A model generated the notes under the pieces. That model ran no database searches. It was given only the letters and a program-made list of their open reading frames with translations, and was not told where the DNA came from. From Capsicum annuum (taxonomy: Eukaryota > Streptophyta > Magnoliopsida > Solanales > Solanaceae): DNA of 64,000 bases. The DNA lies in NCBI RefSeq assembly GCF_002878395.1, contig NC_061121.1, forward strand, positions 17,659,876 to 17,723,875, given 5' to 3'. Made by a program: the position numbers and the translations under genes. Below are positions 22,701 through 33,407 of this stretch, one piece after another; position 1 is the stretch's first letter; each line of letters opens with the position of its first letter.

Positions 22701-25109
22701 CTACCGCGATGAGTGACGGGTTATGAGTGGAGTGGAGGTCCAATTTTGCAAGGCCTCCCACGATGCAATCTTGTTCACCCCACCGGACTTTGGAAAACCA
22801 TCTGGTAGAGCATTGTATCCTTTGAACAGATCTTTTATCCCATCCCCAAGACCATCATCGTTTGACACCTCATGTACGGGAAATAACTGGTACAAGATCG
22901 GCAAGGGCCTAAAAAGACTCTCCTATGAATTATCTTCGATCTTATTTTTCCTTCTTGGCTGGTACTCTATCCTATGCTTAAATTCTTTTTCTGGGACCAT
23001 AACAGGCTTAAAAATTCCTTCCAAATCGTTACTTGAGACGGCCACAACTTTCTCTATCTTCTCCACCTCTTCTGTTCTTCTGAGTCCTTCTGAATTTACC
23101 TTAGCGATGGCCTTGCTAGACGCCCATTCACTATCTATTTCAATCATGTTAACTATAGGTCCCCCATGGTTAGGCAACGGATTACTGTTAATATTTAGTG
23201 TTGGCGACTGAAGTGTGATGACCTTCTGATCGACCAAATCTTGGATCTTATGTTTCAAGTTAATACAATCCTCGGTACTGTGCCCCGCTGCTCCTAAATG
23301 ATAGGCACAATTTTGATTGGGATGATAAAATCGAGAGTTGGGATCGATAGGCTTTGGCTGGATCGGTTGCAAATAACCAGCTTTCATTAATCTTTTGAAG
23401 AGCTGGGTACGACTTTCAGCTAGCAGCGTGAAGTTTCTGGGAGGTTTCTTTTTTTTGAACGTGGAGGGTTATAATGATTCTTATTTATGGGGGGAGGTAC
23501 TTGATGATAATTTGGAGACGTTTGGACGTTTATTTGGTTATTTGGAAAAGTAGCTTGAGTATGAGGCTGATAATTTAGTTGTGGAACTTGGTACTGGGGT
23601 AAAATATTTGGATTTAGAGCTTGACATTGGGGTTGAGTGTAGAATATAGGCTGAAAACATAGTGATGATGATGAGGAAAGAATATTTCTAGGCTTGAATT
23701 TCCTCTTTAACCTATCAATAGAATTAGTAAAGACTGCAGTCGCATCCTCTCTTTTCTTCTTTGGAAATGCAGAAGATTCAGATGATGTTGGGGTTTTGGC
23801 AATTTTTCTTGTTCGGATGTCTTCCTCTAATGATTCCCCAATCTTTACTAAATCTGTCAAACCGCGGATACCATCCTGGTATAAAATTCTCCCTCCTGTG
23901 CACGAGAGAAAATTGATACCATTTCTTTCTCAGACATGAAAGGTTGTACTTTAGCAGCCTCTTTTCTCCAACGAAAAGCATAGTCTCGAAAACTCTCATC
24001 ATTCTTCTGTTTGATCCGATCTAGTGAATATCGTTCAGGGACTATTTCAATATTGAATGCAAACCGGTCAAGGAAACCCTTGGCCAATGCTTTCCAACCA
24101 GTCCACTTTTTTGGCTCCTGAGACATGAACCACTCCAAGGCTTTGCCACTTAAACTTCGACTGAATAGGTGCATCAATAACGCCTCATTTTTCCCTATCC
24201 CTACCAGTTGCTCACAGTACCTTCTCAGATATGCCATTGGATTTTCGGTACTGCCAAACATCTTAAACTTAGGGACTTTGTACCCATCTGGTTGGTCTAC
24301 TCCCGGGTGAACACATAAATCATCATACCCTAAACCATCGTGGTCCCTCACTCCATGAGTTTCTTTGATCCTCATGATCTCTTCATTCATAGCTAGCAAC
24401 TTCAGTTCATGCTCGGTCCTCTACTCTTTCTCCTTCTCCTCGTAATGGCCTATCTCGAGATGAGGAAGGGGATTATAGATATCAGGGGATATGATGGAGT
24501 GAGGAGGATTTGGAAGGGAGGCTTGATTTTGCGAATGAGAGGAATTTAGTTGGTAAGTGGGGAGGACATTTTGGAAATTGGAAAGGTTCCGTGGACCTTG
24601 CGAGTAGTTTGGCAGAATATGAGAAGGATTTTGAGGATTTGAAACTGAATTTGGTGTATTCGAAGGTAGATTTGATATATTTTGTGGGTTTGGGAGTGAA
24701 TTTTGTGGATTTGGAATGCATTTTTTTGATTTGAAAATGTGTTTTGAGGATTTGGGAATGTATTCGAAGATGGATTTTGTGGGGTTAGAGATAGATTTTG
24801 CGGATGGTAGGCATCTGGATTATTTTCAGGATTGATATTTTGGATGAATGGAGGAGCAGAGATGGACGATACATTATTCGGCTGATCCCTGAGAATAGGG
24901 GTGCTGAGGGGAGGAATTTGGAGTAGAGTCCCGTGTCCTCCCAGAGCGGGAGTATTGACAGTGATGGCCAAGTTAGCCAAATCCCGAGTGCGATTTATTT
25001 CCTCCCAAAGCATTTCTAACTTTCTTGCAAGTTCCGCAATCATCTCATTCTGTTCTGCTATCACATTATCCCGGATAGTCAGTACACTTTCTTCGTCATT
25101 TCCTGTCAT
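22701..25109 (-). pseudogene. gag of the nested element, frameshifted
   Basis: The first piece starts at 25109 (MTGNDEESVLTIRDN) with a coiled-coil-like segment (EQNEMIAELARKLEMLWEEI). A Pro/Asn/Gln-rich linker follows, in which the frame shifts (about 24780-24480, low-complexity (TTTGGATTTG)-like DNA). The capsid core is at 24399-23857 (YDDLCVHPGVDQPDGYKVPK, ALEWFMSQ, FNIEIVPERYSL). A linker is at 23860-23420. A zinc-finger-like CAYHLGAAGHSTEDC is at 23387-22923. The last piece (22904-22701) ends NWTSTPLITRHSSR. Frame changes near 24780, 24400 and 23860 and a stop near 22910 break it. No protease motif follows the zinc finger, unlike the outer element. Confidence 0.85.
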
Positions 25110-26290
25110 TTCTGGATGATGGTCAGAGGATGGGATTTTGTGCGCTTTCGATCGGGTGAAGTAGGGATGTTCTGCCAGCTTATATCAACACAGAGTAATT
25201 TCTATTATCTGTAAAGTAAAACAACTCAAAGGCAGATGTGTTAGTTTCCGTATATGATAAATAATGGAAAATATTTGACATGAAATAACCACATAGAGTT
25301 GTTTGAGTCATAGCCAAGTTCGTCCATAGGACATAGTGGATAAACTTGACTTTGATTCAGACATATGCACATAAGCACATGAAACAGTTATATCACACAA
25401 AAACATTATAATAACGTGTATCCTAGCTGGGGTGACCCTTTTAAGCCAAGGGTTCAGGCCTAATGATTTTTGAAGAAAATATATGATTCCTCGAAGTCAA
25501 TCCATTAACCTCCAACTTATGTAGACACGAAAAGGGCATAAATACTTACAAATGATAACAAAATAGGGATACAATCTTTAGGGAAAGAGAAATAACATAA
25601 AAGAAGACACGTTCCCACACAGGGGTTAGAAAATAATAATTCCTGGGTGCTTCTTCTATCAACCTTCGCCTTCTTAGCTTCGTCTACTTCTTTTATTGGT
25701 GACATTAGTTGACGTCCAAACTGTGCCTTAGATGCAACCTCCCAAATCGATCAATTTCTTGCTTATCTTGCTTCAATTCTTCTTACAAAAGTAAGCAAAT
25801 CAAGCTTTTTCTCGACCCTCAAAGGATAATGGATTGGATTAGACAGGCATACATTTTCTTCAACACATAAATATGGTTCATCTATAATTGACTCGGGGTC
25901 AATAGACGCAGGGCAGGTTTTCTAAAAGGCCCAGTACCCCGCTCGGGTATTGGGTCATCCAAGGATCAGGCCTGAAATAGGATTTTGGTTTTGCTCTATC
26001 CTAGGTATCTAGAGTAGGTTTGAACACTGGTTCTCAAGCGGACAACTTGAGTTTAAAAATACAAACAACCATCCGACGAATCACGTGCTAATAAGTTGTT
26101 TGTATTTCCAACACATTTTTGGAATTGATCAATAGGGGTCGGGATACTCACGAAACCCCAAAACAATTTAAATAATGTAGGAATATGCCATGAGATGCGA
26201 TATTTAAATTCTACAGAATCGAAACACATAAACACATAAACAATTAATCAAAAGACGAAATCAAATATTTGGTTAGAACCTAGTTAAAAA
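25110..26290 (-). other. 5' leader of the nested element
   Basis: This is the sequence between the PBS and the gag start. I see no gene or RNA with support. It holds a 62-aa minus frame (25705-25517) without recognisable features. Confidence 0.5.
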
Positions 26291-26308
26291 TCCCCAGCAA
26301 AGTCGCCA
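26291..26308 (-). promoter_or_regulatory. primer-binding site of the nested element
   Basis: On the minus strand, four bases (GAAA) after the LTR, it reads TGGCGACTTTGCTGGGGA. It starts with TGG and closely resembles the PBS of the outer element. Confidence 0.8.
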
Positions 26309-26312
26309 TTTC

Positions 26313-29300
26313 TGTTTCGCGAAAATTTTGACTTGTGAGAGTCGCCACTTAATTTTGAAAAAGAATTAGGAAACCTTTAGAGTTTTACTTCAAAATGATT
26401 CAAAACAGGAAAATCATTTTAAGTTAGAGATTCTAGATAGCGGTTCCTATTAACGTTTTAGGAACGTGTTAGGCACCTAAAACGTCCGCTAACTTGAGGT
26501 TATCCGGACTGTTTGAAAACGTCTTTGACTAACTTTGAAAAAGTAAAAATTGACTTTTTCGAAAAGAAAGCAATTTAAGAAATATTTTGATGTTTATGCA
26601 AAATTAGTTTATTATCGACTCGACTAAAGATTTAACTAGGTTCGCAAAGCACATAAAGAAAACAAACATAAAGTACAGGGAGAAGGGGAAGAAGTAAGGG
26701 ATTTGAGCCATTGGTCCAAACCAACAAAACCTGTCCTAGTCTAATTTGGCCTTCTACCCATTTCACCTGTCCTATTCTAGTTTTCGAGCATTTGGCTTGA
26801 ATCTGGCTCCACCTGTATTAAATACAATTTTGGCTTCGTGGCCCAAATGAATGAATAAAGAAATAAACTGAATGGATAAAAATAGACAAATGAAGGCAAC
26901 AATGAATAAGTAAATAAAAAAAATGAGACTTTCAAATTTCCTTTGCCGCTTCCAAGATGGGATTTTAATCCATTTCCCTCCTTTTGACTCCTCGCGTCCG
27001 TATGCCATGCGGTGGATTGTCTTTCGAGCTTGACTCAATAGACATAGTAGGCCTTAGTGGCCCATGATGAATATGCACAAAGGGAAGAGTTTGTGTAGGA
27101 ATCAAATGATTTCCATGCAAAGGAGGGAAAATAAAACACATTAGTATATAATCAAGCAAAGAAAGAAAGAGGGAAGAAAGTAAAATAAAGCGAAGGAAGC
27201 CTACTAACACATGATCAATCAAAAAGAGGAAAAAATTAAAAGGAAACTAATGAGGGTTTAACTAAAAAGGGCAACGTACGGATCTTAAATAATCAACAAA
27301 CCATGCAAATTAACAAAGGTTGGTATGCGATTAAACAAAGAAGGAAGAAAATAGAAAGATAACTAATACCTGATTAACTAAAGAACTAACTAAAGAACAA
27401 CATGACACGGACCTTAACTAGGCAGTTAGGACATTGTCTTCGAAAATGGCAAAATAGATCCAAAAAAAAAACATAAAGGCAAAGCATATGACACCTTCAC
27501 GATGAATTTGGAATAGTTGTTTATGCACGTAGGGATAAGACGAGCCCCCGTTTGAGAAAACCAATTGAAAGACAATAAACAGTGAAAACTCTTAGTCCAA
27601 ACAAAGGCTCGTTCTTGGAAAATATCTACACTTAGACTAAGATTTTAACATAAAATTTCCTCAGAGAAATCACACATTCTACATCTAATGGCACTCAATC
27701 ACAATGAAGAATTAATCAACACCTAAAGCACTATCTCAAAGACATCCTTAAGCACAAACAGGTGCCTGAAATAGAGGCAGTGACCATCCTTCATTAACAC
27801 AATTCAAGACGCAACGCAAATTGCAGAATGCGATGCCATCACACACACACACTCACACACACACACACAATAGTCCAACAAACAGAGCTAAATAATGAAA
27901 AGAAAGAATTAAGGAAGACGGAAACTAGAGGATAGAATATTACCGGTTCAACAGTTACGATAATGACAAACAGTGAGAACGAGCAAAATGATAGATTGTT
28001 TCAATCCTCCTCCTCTCTCCGAAAGACTCAAATAAAATAGTTGACAAGGAATCCTAGGATTTTCTAGCATGTTTTGGACCTCATTCATTATACTTTTGGC
28101 ATATGAGAAGCCCAAGGAGTTTAAGAAGTAGTCTCACTGATGAAACCCCCAACTAGAGTACAGCATTAAAGAATGAAACCCCATGATATTTAAGTAAATA
28201 ATAGAACGAACACCAAAGGCGCAAACTTTAGACGATGAACCAACGACCCAAACAACCGCTACTGCTCTTAATAAAAATCAGGGCTAAGCTAATCAACAAT
28301 GTCAAAATAAGCAATAGAGTACAAAGCCAGATGGAGATGACAAAGAGCAGCAGCTAAGGCAAAAATTCTCACAACTAGATAATACAACTAACATAGCTTT
28401 CACCAAAAACTTACGGCCTTCAAGGCCTTTGCAGCAGACAACCTAGCCTCATTCAAGACAAACAGATAACTACATCTACGAAGAAAGAGGGATGAAGTAG
28501 AAAACAACAAAATTAAAGGGACGAGCGTGTGTTTACCTCCTTTGGGGCAGCAAAATGGAACTTCGAGCTCCTTTGGACTTTACCACCACTAAGAAAATCA
28601 GTATCGATGCGAAAGCCTCGACTAGACGACTACCTTTCTTAGATCTTTGCCGAACAAAAACTAATATTTTCCCGAAAACCAAATAGCTCTTTCCCAAAAC
28701 CCTTTCTTCTTGACCCAAAAGAAATTTTCTCCCACCTAACTTCCTTGGAAAATTTCAAACCCTTCTCTTTCTGCCTCTCAATTTTCCAACCTCTGATTTT
28801 CATAAATTTTTCAATCTCCCTACTTTTCAAGCCTAACCTCTGAAAGAAGAGAAAGACCTCCTCAGATTTTCCAACCCACGATTTTTGAATCCTAGTTCTC
28901 AAAAAAGACCGCCTCCCCAAGCCAGATCCTCAAAAATCCAACCCCTAAAGCTGTGACCTAATTCGTTCTTATATAGAAGATGGAAATTGGGGGGTATCTT
29001 ATAGATTTTTTCAGAGGGAATTCGAAATTCAAACCCTTAGGATCCCTGGACCGTAACCAATTTGGATTTTCTTCCACAAATCCAAAACCAGTGGACCAAT
29101 CAAATGCGGGGAAGACAAAAATGTACCCAAGAACCAATGAAAATTTACAAAATATGTATGAATCCATACGAGTTATCCCAAAATTTTACGGAATTGAACC
29201 GTTGGAGATGACATCTAGGCTATTTTTCTAGAATCTTCGAGGTTTTTTCTTGTTGTACTATCGCGTGAGGCACGTGAAGAAGGCTACAAATGGGTTGGTT

Positions 29301-30211
29301 ATGGGTTGTTGGTTATGCAAATCGGGTTACGTCTTTGCTGATATTGGTTGAGTGCTAGGTCGATTTTGGGGGAGCTGGGTTCGACTGTTCGCGATTTAGA
29401 AGCCAGAAGCGTGTTTGCTGTTGTTTGCTAGGTTACGAGAAGAGATTAAGAGGATTGGGCCAGGTCATGGTGTTTGGAAGGTAGGATGGAGCATTCCTGT
29501 ATATTGTTATTATCTTGGGCCAAAATTGTTGGGGTAAGATGTTGGGTTAATTAAGCTAAAGGGGGAAATTGGGCTGAGCGTGTTTAGGAACTGGGCCGGG
29601 TTAAGATATGTTGAAAAAAAAAAGAACAAGGGCTGGTGACTTAGTATTGGGCCTGGGTAGGTTAGAATAAATTAGGACTGGAATTATTACTTTACAAAAT
29701 AGCCAACCTAACATGAGACTTGACCCATTTCATCCAATCTTGGCCAATTGAGAATTAGTTAGTCAATTGCCTTGCAATTGTGGCCTAATTAATTTCAATT
29801 ATGGCTCAATTCAATAAATTGGCTAAATTAAAACAAGATCCCATGCGAATTATCAACCGTTTAATCCCGAACTTCTTGATTTAATAAAATTAAACAAGTA
29901 TTTATCCAAATAAATTATTTTCAGAGTAGATCATATTTAAATCAAGATCTTAATCATTTGAATTTAGTTTCAAAAGTAATCCCTAATTAAAATTCGATAT
30001 TGATAAAAATATGTATTTAAATGACATTATTTATACAATCTCGTATATCTAAATACAAAAATATATAATTATCACTTAAATAATAAATTTAGCCCAAATA
30101 CATATTTTAAAATGCATATATTTGGAAAAAATAATTGTTGCAATTTTATTTGAAAATTGAAGAAACTCTAGATTAAACGTAGTTGTGGAGGGCAAAAATT
30201 AGGTGTCAACA
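26313..30211 (-). repeat. 5' LTR of the nested element (3.9 kb, with internal deletion)
   Basis: Partner of 13834-18425. The sequence passes directly from a (CA)n tract at about 27841-27870 to TAGTCCAACAAACAG, whereas the other LTR has about 680 bp between those points. A second loss of roughly 24 bp follows near 27892. The PBS abuts its low-coordinate edge. Confidence 0.93.
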
Positions 30212-30337
30212 GCGCCAAAAAATCTTCATGATCCAACTGCTGATAATCCAAACCCATTCTGGCAGTATCATGTGCTACACGGTGGACCTTCCCTCAAAGG
30301 AAACTGAAGGATTGATCCCATTCATGGGCCTATCAAT

Positions 30338-31983
30338 CTAAAAAATCAACCATCTCTCTTGCACGTTGTTCACGAGCAGACGCAACCTCAAACTGTTCTC
30401 GCAATATTCCTCTTTCACGGATCCACTGAGATCTTTCTCGATCAAATTCTTCTTGCATGTTCTTTTCAAATTCTTGCAGTTGCTGTCAGCGAGATGTGGC
30501 AAGTTCTGCAACGTGTGACCCCCTAGTGGTAGCCAGTTTGATTTGTCCCCGAAGTGCAACCTTAATATCTGCTGATTTAGCTTTCTCTTCAGCAAATTCC
30601 CTTTATTGTTCATATATTTTTACCCTGGCATGCTCTAATTCTGCTCTCAAAGCTTGGTTGGCCTCATGATGTTCTCGCATGGCTCTCTCAATCCCTATCC
30701 TAATTGCAGTTTCCTGATTTATAGGTTCTCTAACCGATCTTTTTGGTCTGACTGGCGGACTCGACTGTTCTTCAAACCATTCACGGTAATCTGGGTGCAC
30801 TTCTACTTTTTCACGCTCTATGACCATCGTTTCAATTCCCATGATACGGTAACCCTCCCAAATCTACTGGGCCAATTTCTTCGGAAGTAGGATCTCTGGT
30901 CTGACCTCAAATACAAACTCAGTCATATTTTTTGTAATGGGAATTATTTGGCGTCTTCCTAACTGACGTAAAACTCTCAATGGAACATACGTTTGAACAC
31001 CCCTAATACCCATTAATAATAAAAACGGCTGAATGATAGAACTATGTATGACTTGTCTCCAAGGGAACCAAGGGAGATTCCAAGTGATTTTATCTGCTGT
31101 TAGAGAACGAAAAATCTTTTCCCAATCTCTAACTCCTTTTGGGCATTTATATTTCTCTAATCTCTCTTCGTAATCTTTGATGCGATTGAATCTTTCAAGA
31201 TTAAATCTTACCATTGTAGGACGTCGGTAGAGATGCTCCACAATCCACATCTGTAACAAGATATTACATCCCTCGAAAAAACTCTTTTCTTTCTGACAAA
31301 CGGTTAAAGCACGGTAGATATCTGCCAGGATCATTGGTACCATAGTGTAATCTTTCTTAATCAGTATCTGTACCACCCCTGCTAAATGAATATTAATTTT
31401 TTCTTCTCTCCTCAGGAAAACCATAGTGTCTAGAAAGGCTACCATGAATGCAGATCGTCTGTGAACTTTCCAAGCCTCAAAACTTCCCTTATTACAAAGC
31501 TATTTACCGTACTTTTCAAAACCCTCTCGTCTTCCATATTTGTCATACAAAAACTGCAAGGAAACCCAACTTTTTTTCATTAATTCTTCTTTTGAGTTTC
31601 ATATGTTCATGAGCTTGCAGAATCTATTTATTGAAATGAGTCTTGGGGCTATAAGTTTCTTCTGATCCAACATATGCCTCTATCTCTTCTAAAGTAGGAG
31701 TCAACTCAAAATTCTAAAAAAGAAACACATTGTTCTTCGGGTTCCAGAAAGTTTGTAACGCATCAATCACCTCCCTATTAGGCTTGATTGTCATAATACT
31801 CATCAAAAAATCCAAATACTTATATATCTCATCATAATTGAATGTATCCATTTCGTTCCACCACAACCAAAGCTGCAAAGGGGTACAATCCATAACCTGA
31901 AGGGTTACACTCCCATCCCTCTTTCTCTTTGGACGTTTTCCACGAACAGGGGGGAGACATTTTATACCTATTGAAAAGGACAT
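30338..31983 (-). pseudogene. Ogre ORF1 (upstream of gag), frameshifted
   Basis: Open segments on the minus strand at 31983-31714, 31445-30864, 30842-30603 and 30613-30338 fall in different frames and together cover about 1.6 kb. The largest piece (193 aa) is rich in aromatic and basic residues, with stretches such as WKI-like DWEKIFRSLTADKITWNLPW near its centre. The C-terminal pieces are charged and predicted helical. The position between 5' LTR and gag, and the general character, fit the ORF1 protein that distinguishes Ogre elements; its function is unknown. The frame is broken by stops or frameshifts near 31450-31710, 30850 and 30600. The nested element inserted about 120 bp after the last piece. 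Identification rests more on position than on a diagnostic motif. Confidence 0.65.
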
Positions 31984-33386
31984 GAAACTAATAAATGTCT
32001 AGATTTAGGTTGAACTCAATTCATTAATTTTTGAAAAGAATTTTTAACTTGACTCGTGAGAACTACTGCGACCATTAAATTAGGGCCTAGATGTAAAGAA
32101 CAATTTTATTAAAAATCAAAGTGAGAGAAACATGATTAATAATATTTTTAGGAGAAACACTTATTCAAATTGACTCTATCAAAAATTTTGCAATAACAAA
32201 CCTCTAGACGATTTTAACTATATGTTTGGAGACAACACCCCCTAAGTTCACTTAAAAGAACAAAAGGAAATTAAAATAAAATGACTTAGAAAATAAGAAA
32301 AGAAAAATGATTGTTTTATGTATGAAGTTGTATAAAAATTTCGGCCTCACGGCCCCTAAAAGTTTAGGACTGTTAAAATATATGTTTACATATTTTATTA
32401 TTTTATAAAAATTCAGTTCACGACCCCTAAAGGTTCAGGTTATTATGATTTTTATGTTAAAATTAATTTTGAAAAATAAAAATGAAAAGTAAAATAAAGA
32501 TAATAATATTAATGAAAATAATCATTTTTTCTTCTTATTATTATTTTTTCAAAAATATCCTTCAATAAATTTTTGAATAAATATATTATTATTATTATTT
32601 CAAAACCAGGGTCGTATCTCGGTATAGACATCCTACGTATCCCTTTAAATAGTGAGAATCAGACCCTCGTAGTTCATGAAGATTGTAAAACTATGTTACT
32701 ATATATTTAAAAAATTTCCTTTCTTTTAAAAATAAAATTTTTCTTTGAAAAAAATGATTCACTAAATGTGAGGATAAATTAATCTCTTGCATTTTAAAAT
32801 TGCCTAAAGCCGGTCAACAAATAAACAACCTTCCAAACAAATGTCAAAAAACACGTAGGATGCACATGTTGGTCTTTATAAAGTAGGTCACCTGTCCTAG
32901 ATAGACTCGGTCCCTGTGCCGAGTCCCGCTAAGTCAAATGCATATGATACAAATAAAGCGGCACCTAATAGGGATAACCAGATTCTGAGTTTTCAGTTCT
33001 TCTAAGTTTAAGCCTAATAGTGATAGGTGTGTAGACTAACTTACCCGAGCGGACACTCGAGCCGGGGAGGGACAACTTGGTCGGTAGCAGGGCAACACCG
33101 CCTTTGTTGCCGATCCAAACCCCGCCTAACATGTGTGACTATATCCTTCACCAGGTTCCTTGACACTCCGGCTATCTCAAAAGAAAGTTAGGATGCATAC
33201 GCTGCATTCCTTTTATCATATTTCAGAGACTCAGAGGGGATGCGCAAGAGAAGACAGGTTATAAATACAATCAACAATATCAAAGCGGTAAATAAGTGAC
33301 AAATAGCACATAAGGCCAACAAACACAATATCAATAATAATTAAAGCAAATATAAGTCAATATAAAAAGCTCGAATTCTTATTATT
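31984..33386 (-). other. 5' leader of the Ogre/Tat element
   Basis: This is non-coding sequence between the PBS and ORF1. It holds AT-rich stretches (32500-32600) and, at 32601-32680, one copy of the CCTACGTAT...CGTAG hairpin module described separately. I see no gene. Confidence 0.6.
32601..32680 (-). promoter_or_regulatory. shared hairpin module, Ogre copy C in the 5' leader
   Basis: A more diverged copy: TCCTACGTATCCC, then GAGAATCAGACCCTCGTAGTTC, between the PBS and ORF1. Arms CTACG/CGTAG are kept. Confidence 0.5.
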
Positions 33387-33403
33387 CTCCAGCAGAGTCT
33401 CCA
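33387..33403 (-). promoter_or_regulatory. primer-binding site of the Ogre/Tat element
   Basis: On the minus strand, four bases (TCTC) after the 5' LTR end, the sequence reads TGGAGACTCTGCTGGAG. It starts with TGG, complementary to a tRNA CCA end. It resembles the PBS of the nested element (TGGCGACTTTGCTGGGGA). Ogre-type elements are known to use a tRNA-Arg primer; that assignment is from family knowledge and not checked here. Confidence 0.75.
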
Positions 33404-33407
33404 GAGA

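Larger units (their letters stand above)
13834..30211 (-). mobile_element. gag-only LTR retrotransposon nested in the Ogre element
   Basis: Long direct repeats at 13834-18425 and 26313-30211 enclose a 7.9-kb interior, and a perfect 5-bp target duplication GCGCC lies at 13829-13833 and 30212-30216. PBS and PPT are in the right places for minus-strand orientation. The interior encodes gag (25109-22701). I find no protease, RT, RNase H or integrase motif in 18441-22700. The gag core resembles that of the host Ogre element, and the PBS is of the same type, so it is probably a non-autonomous Tat-lineage element that depends on pol from a relative. In the first 200 LTR bases I count about six differences, fewer than in the outer pair, which agrees with it being the later insertion. 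Confidence 0.92.
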
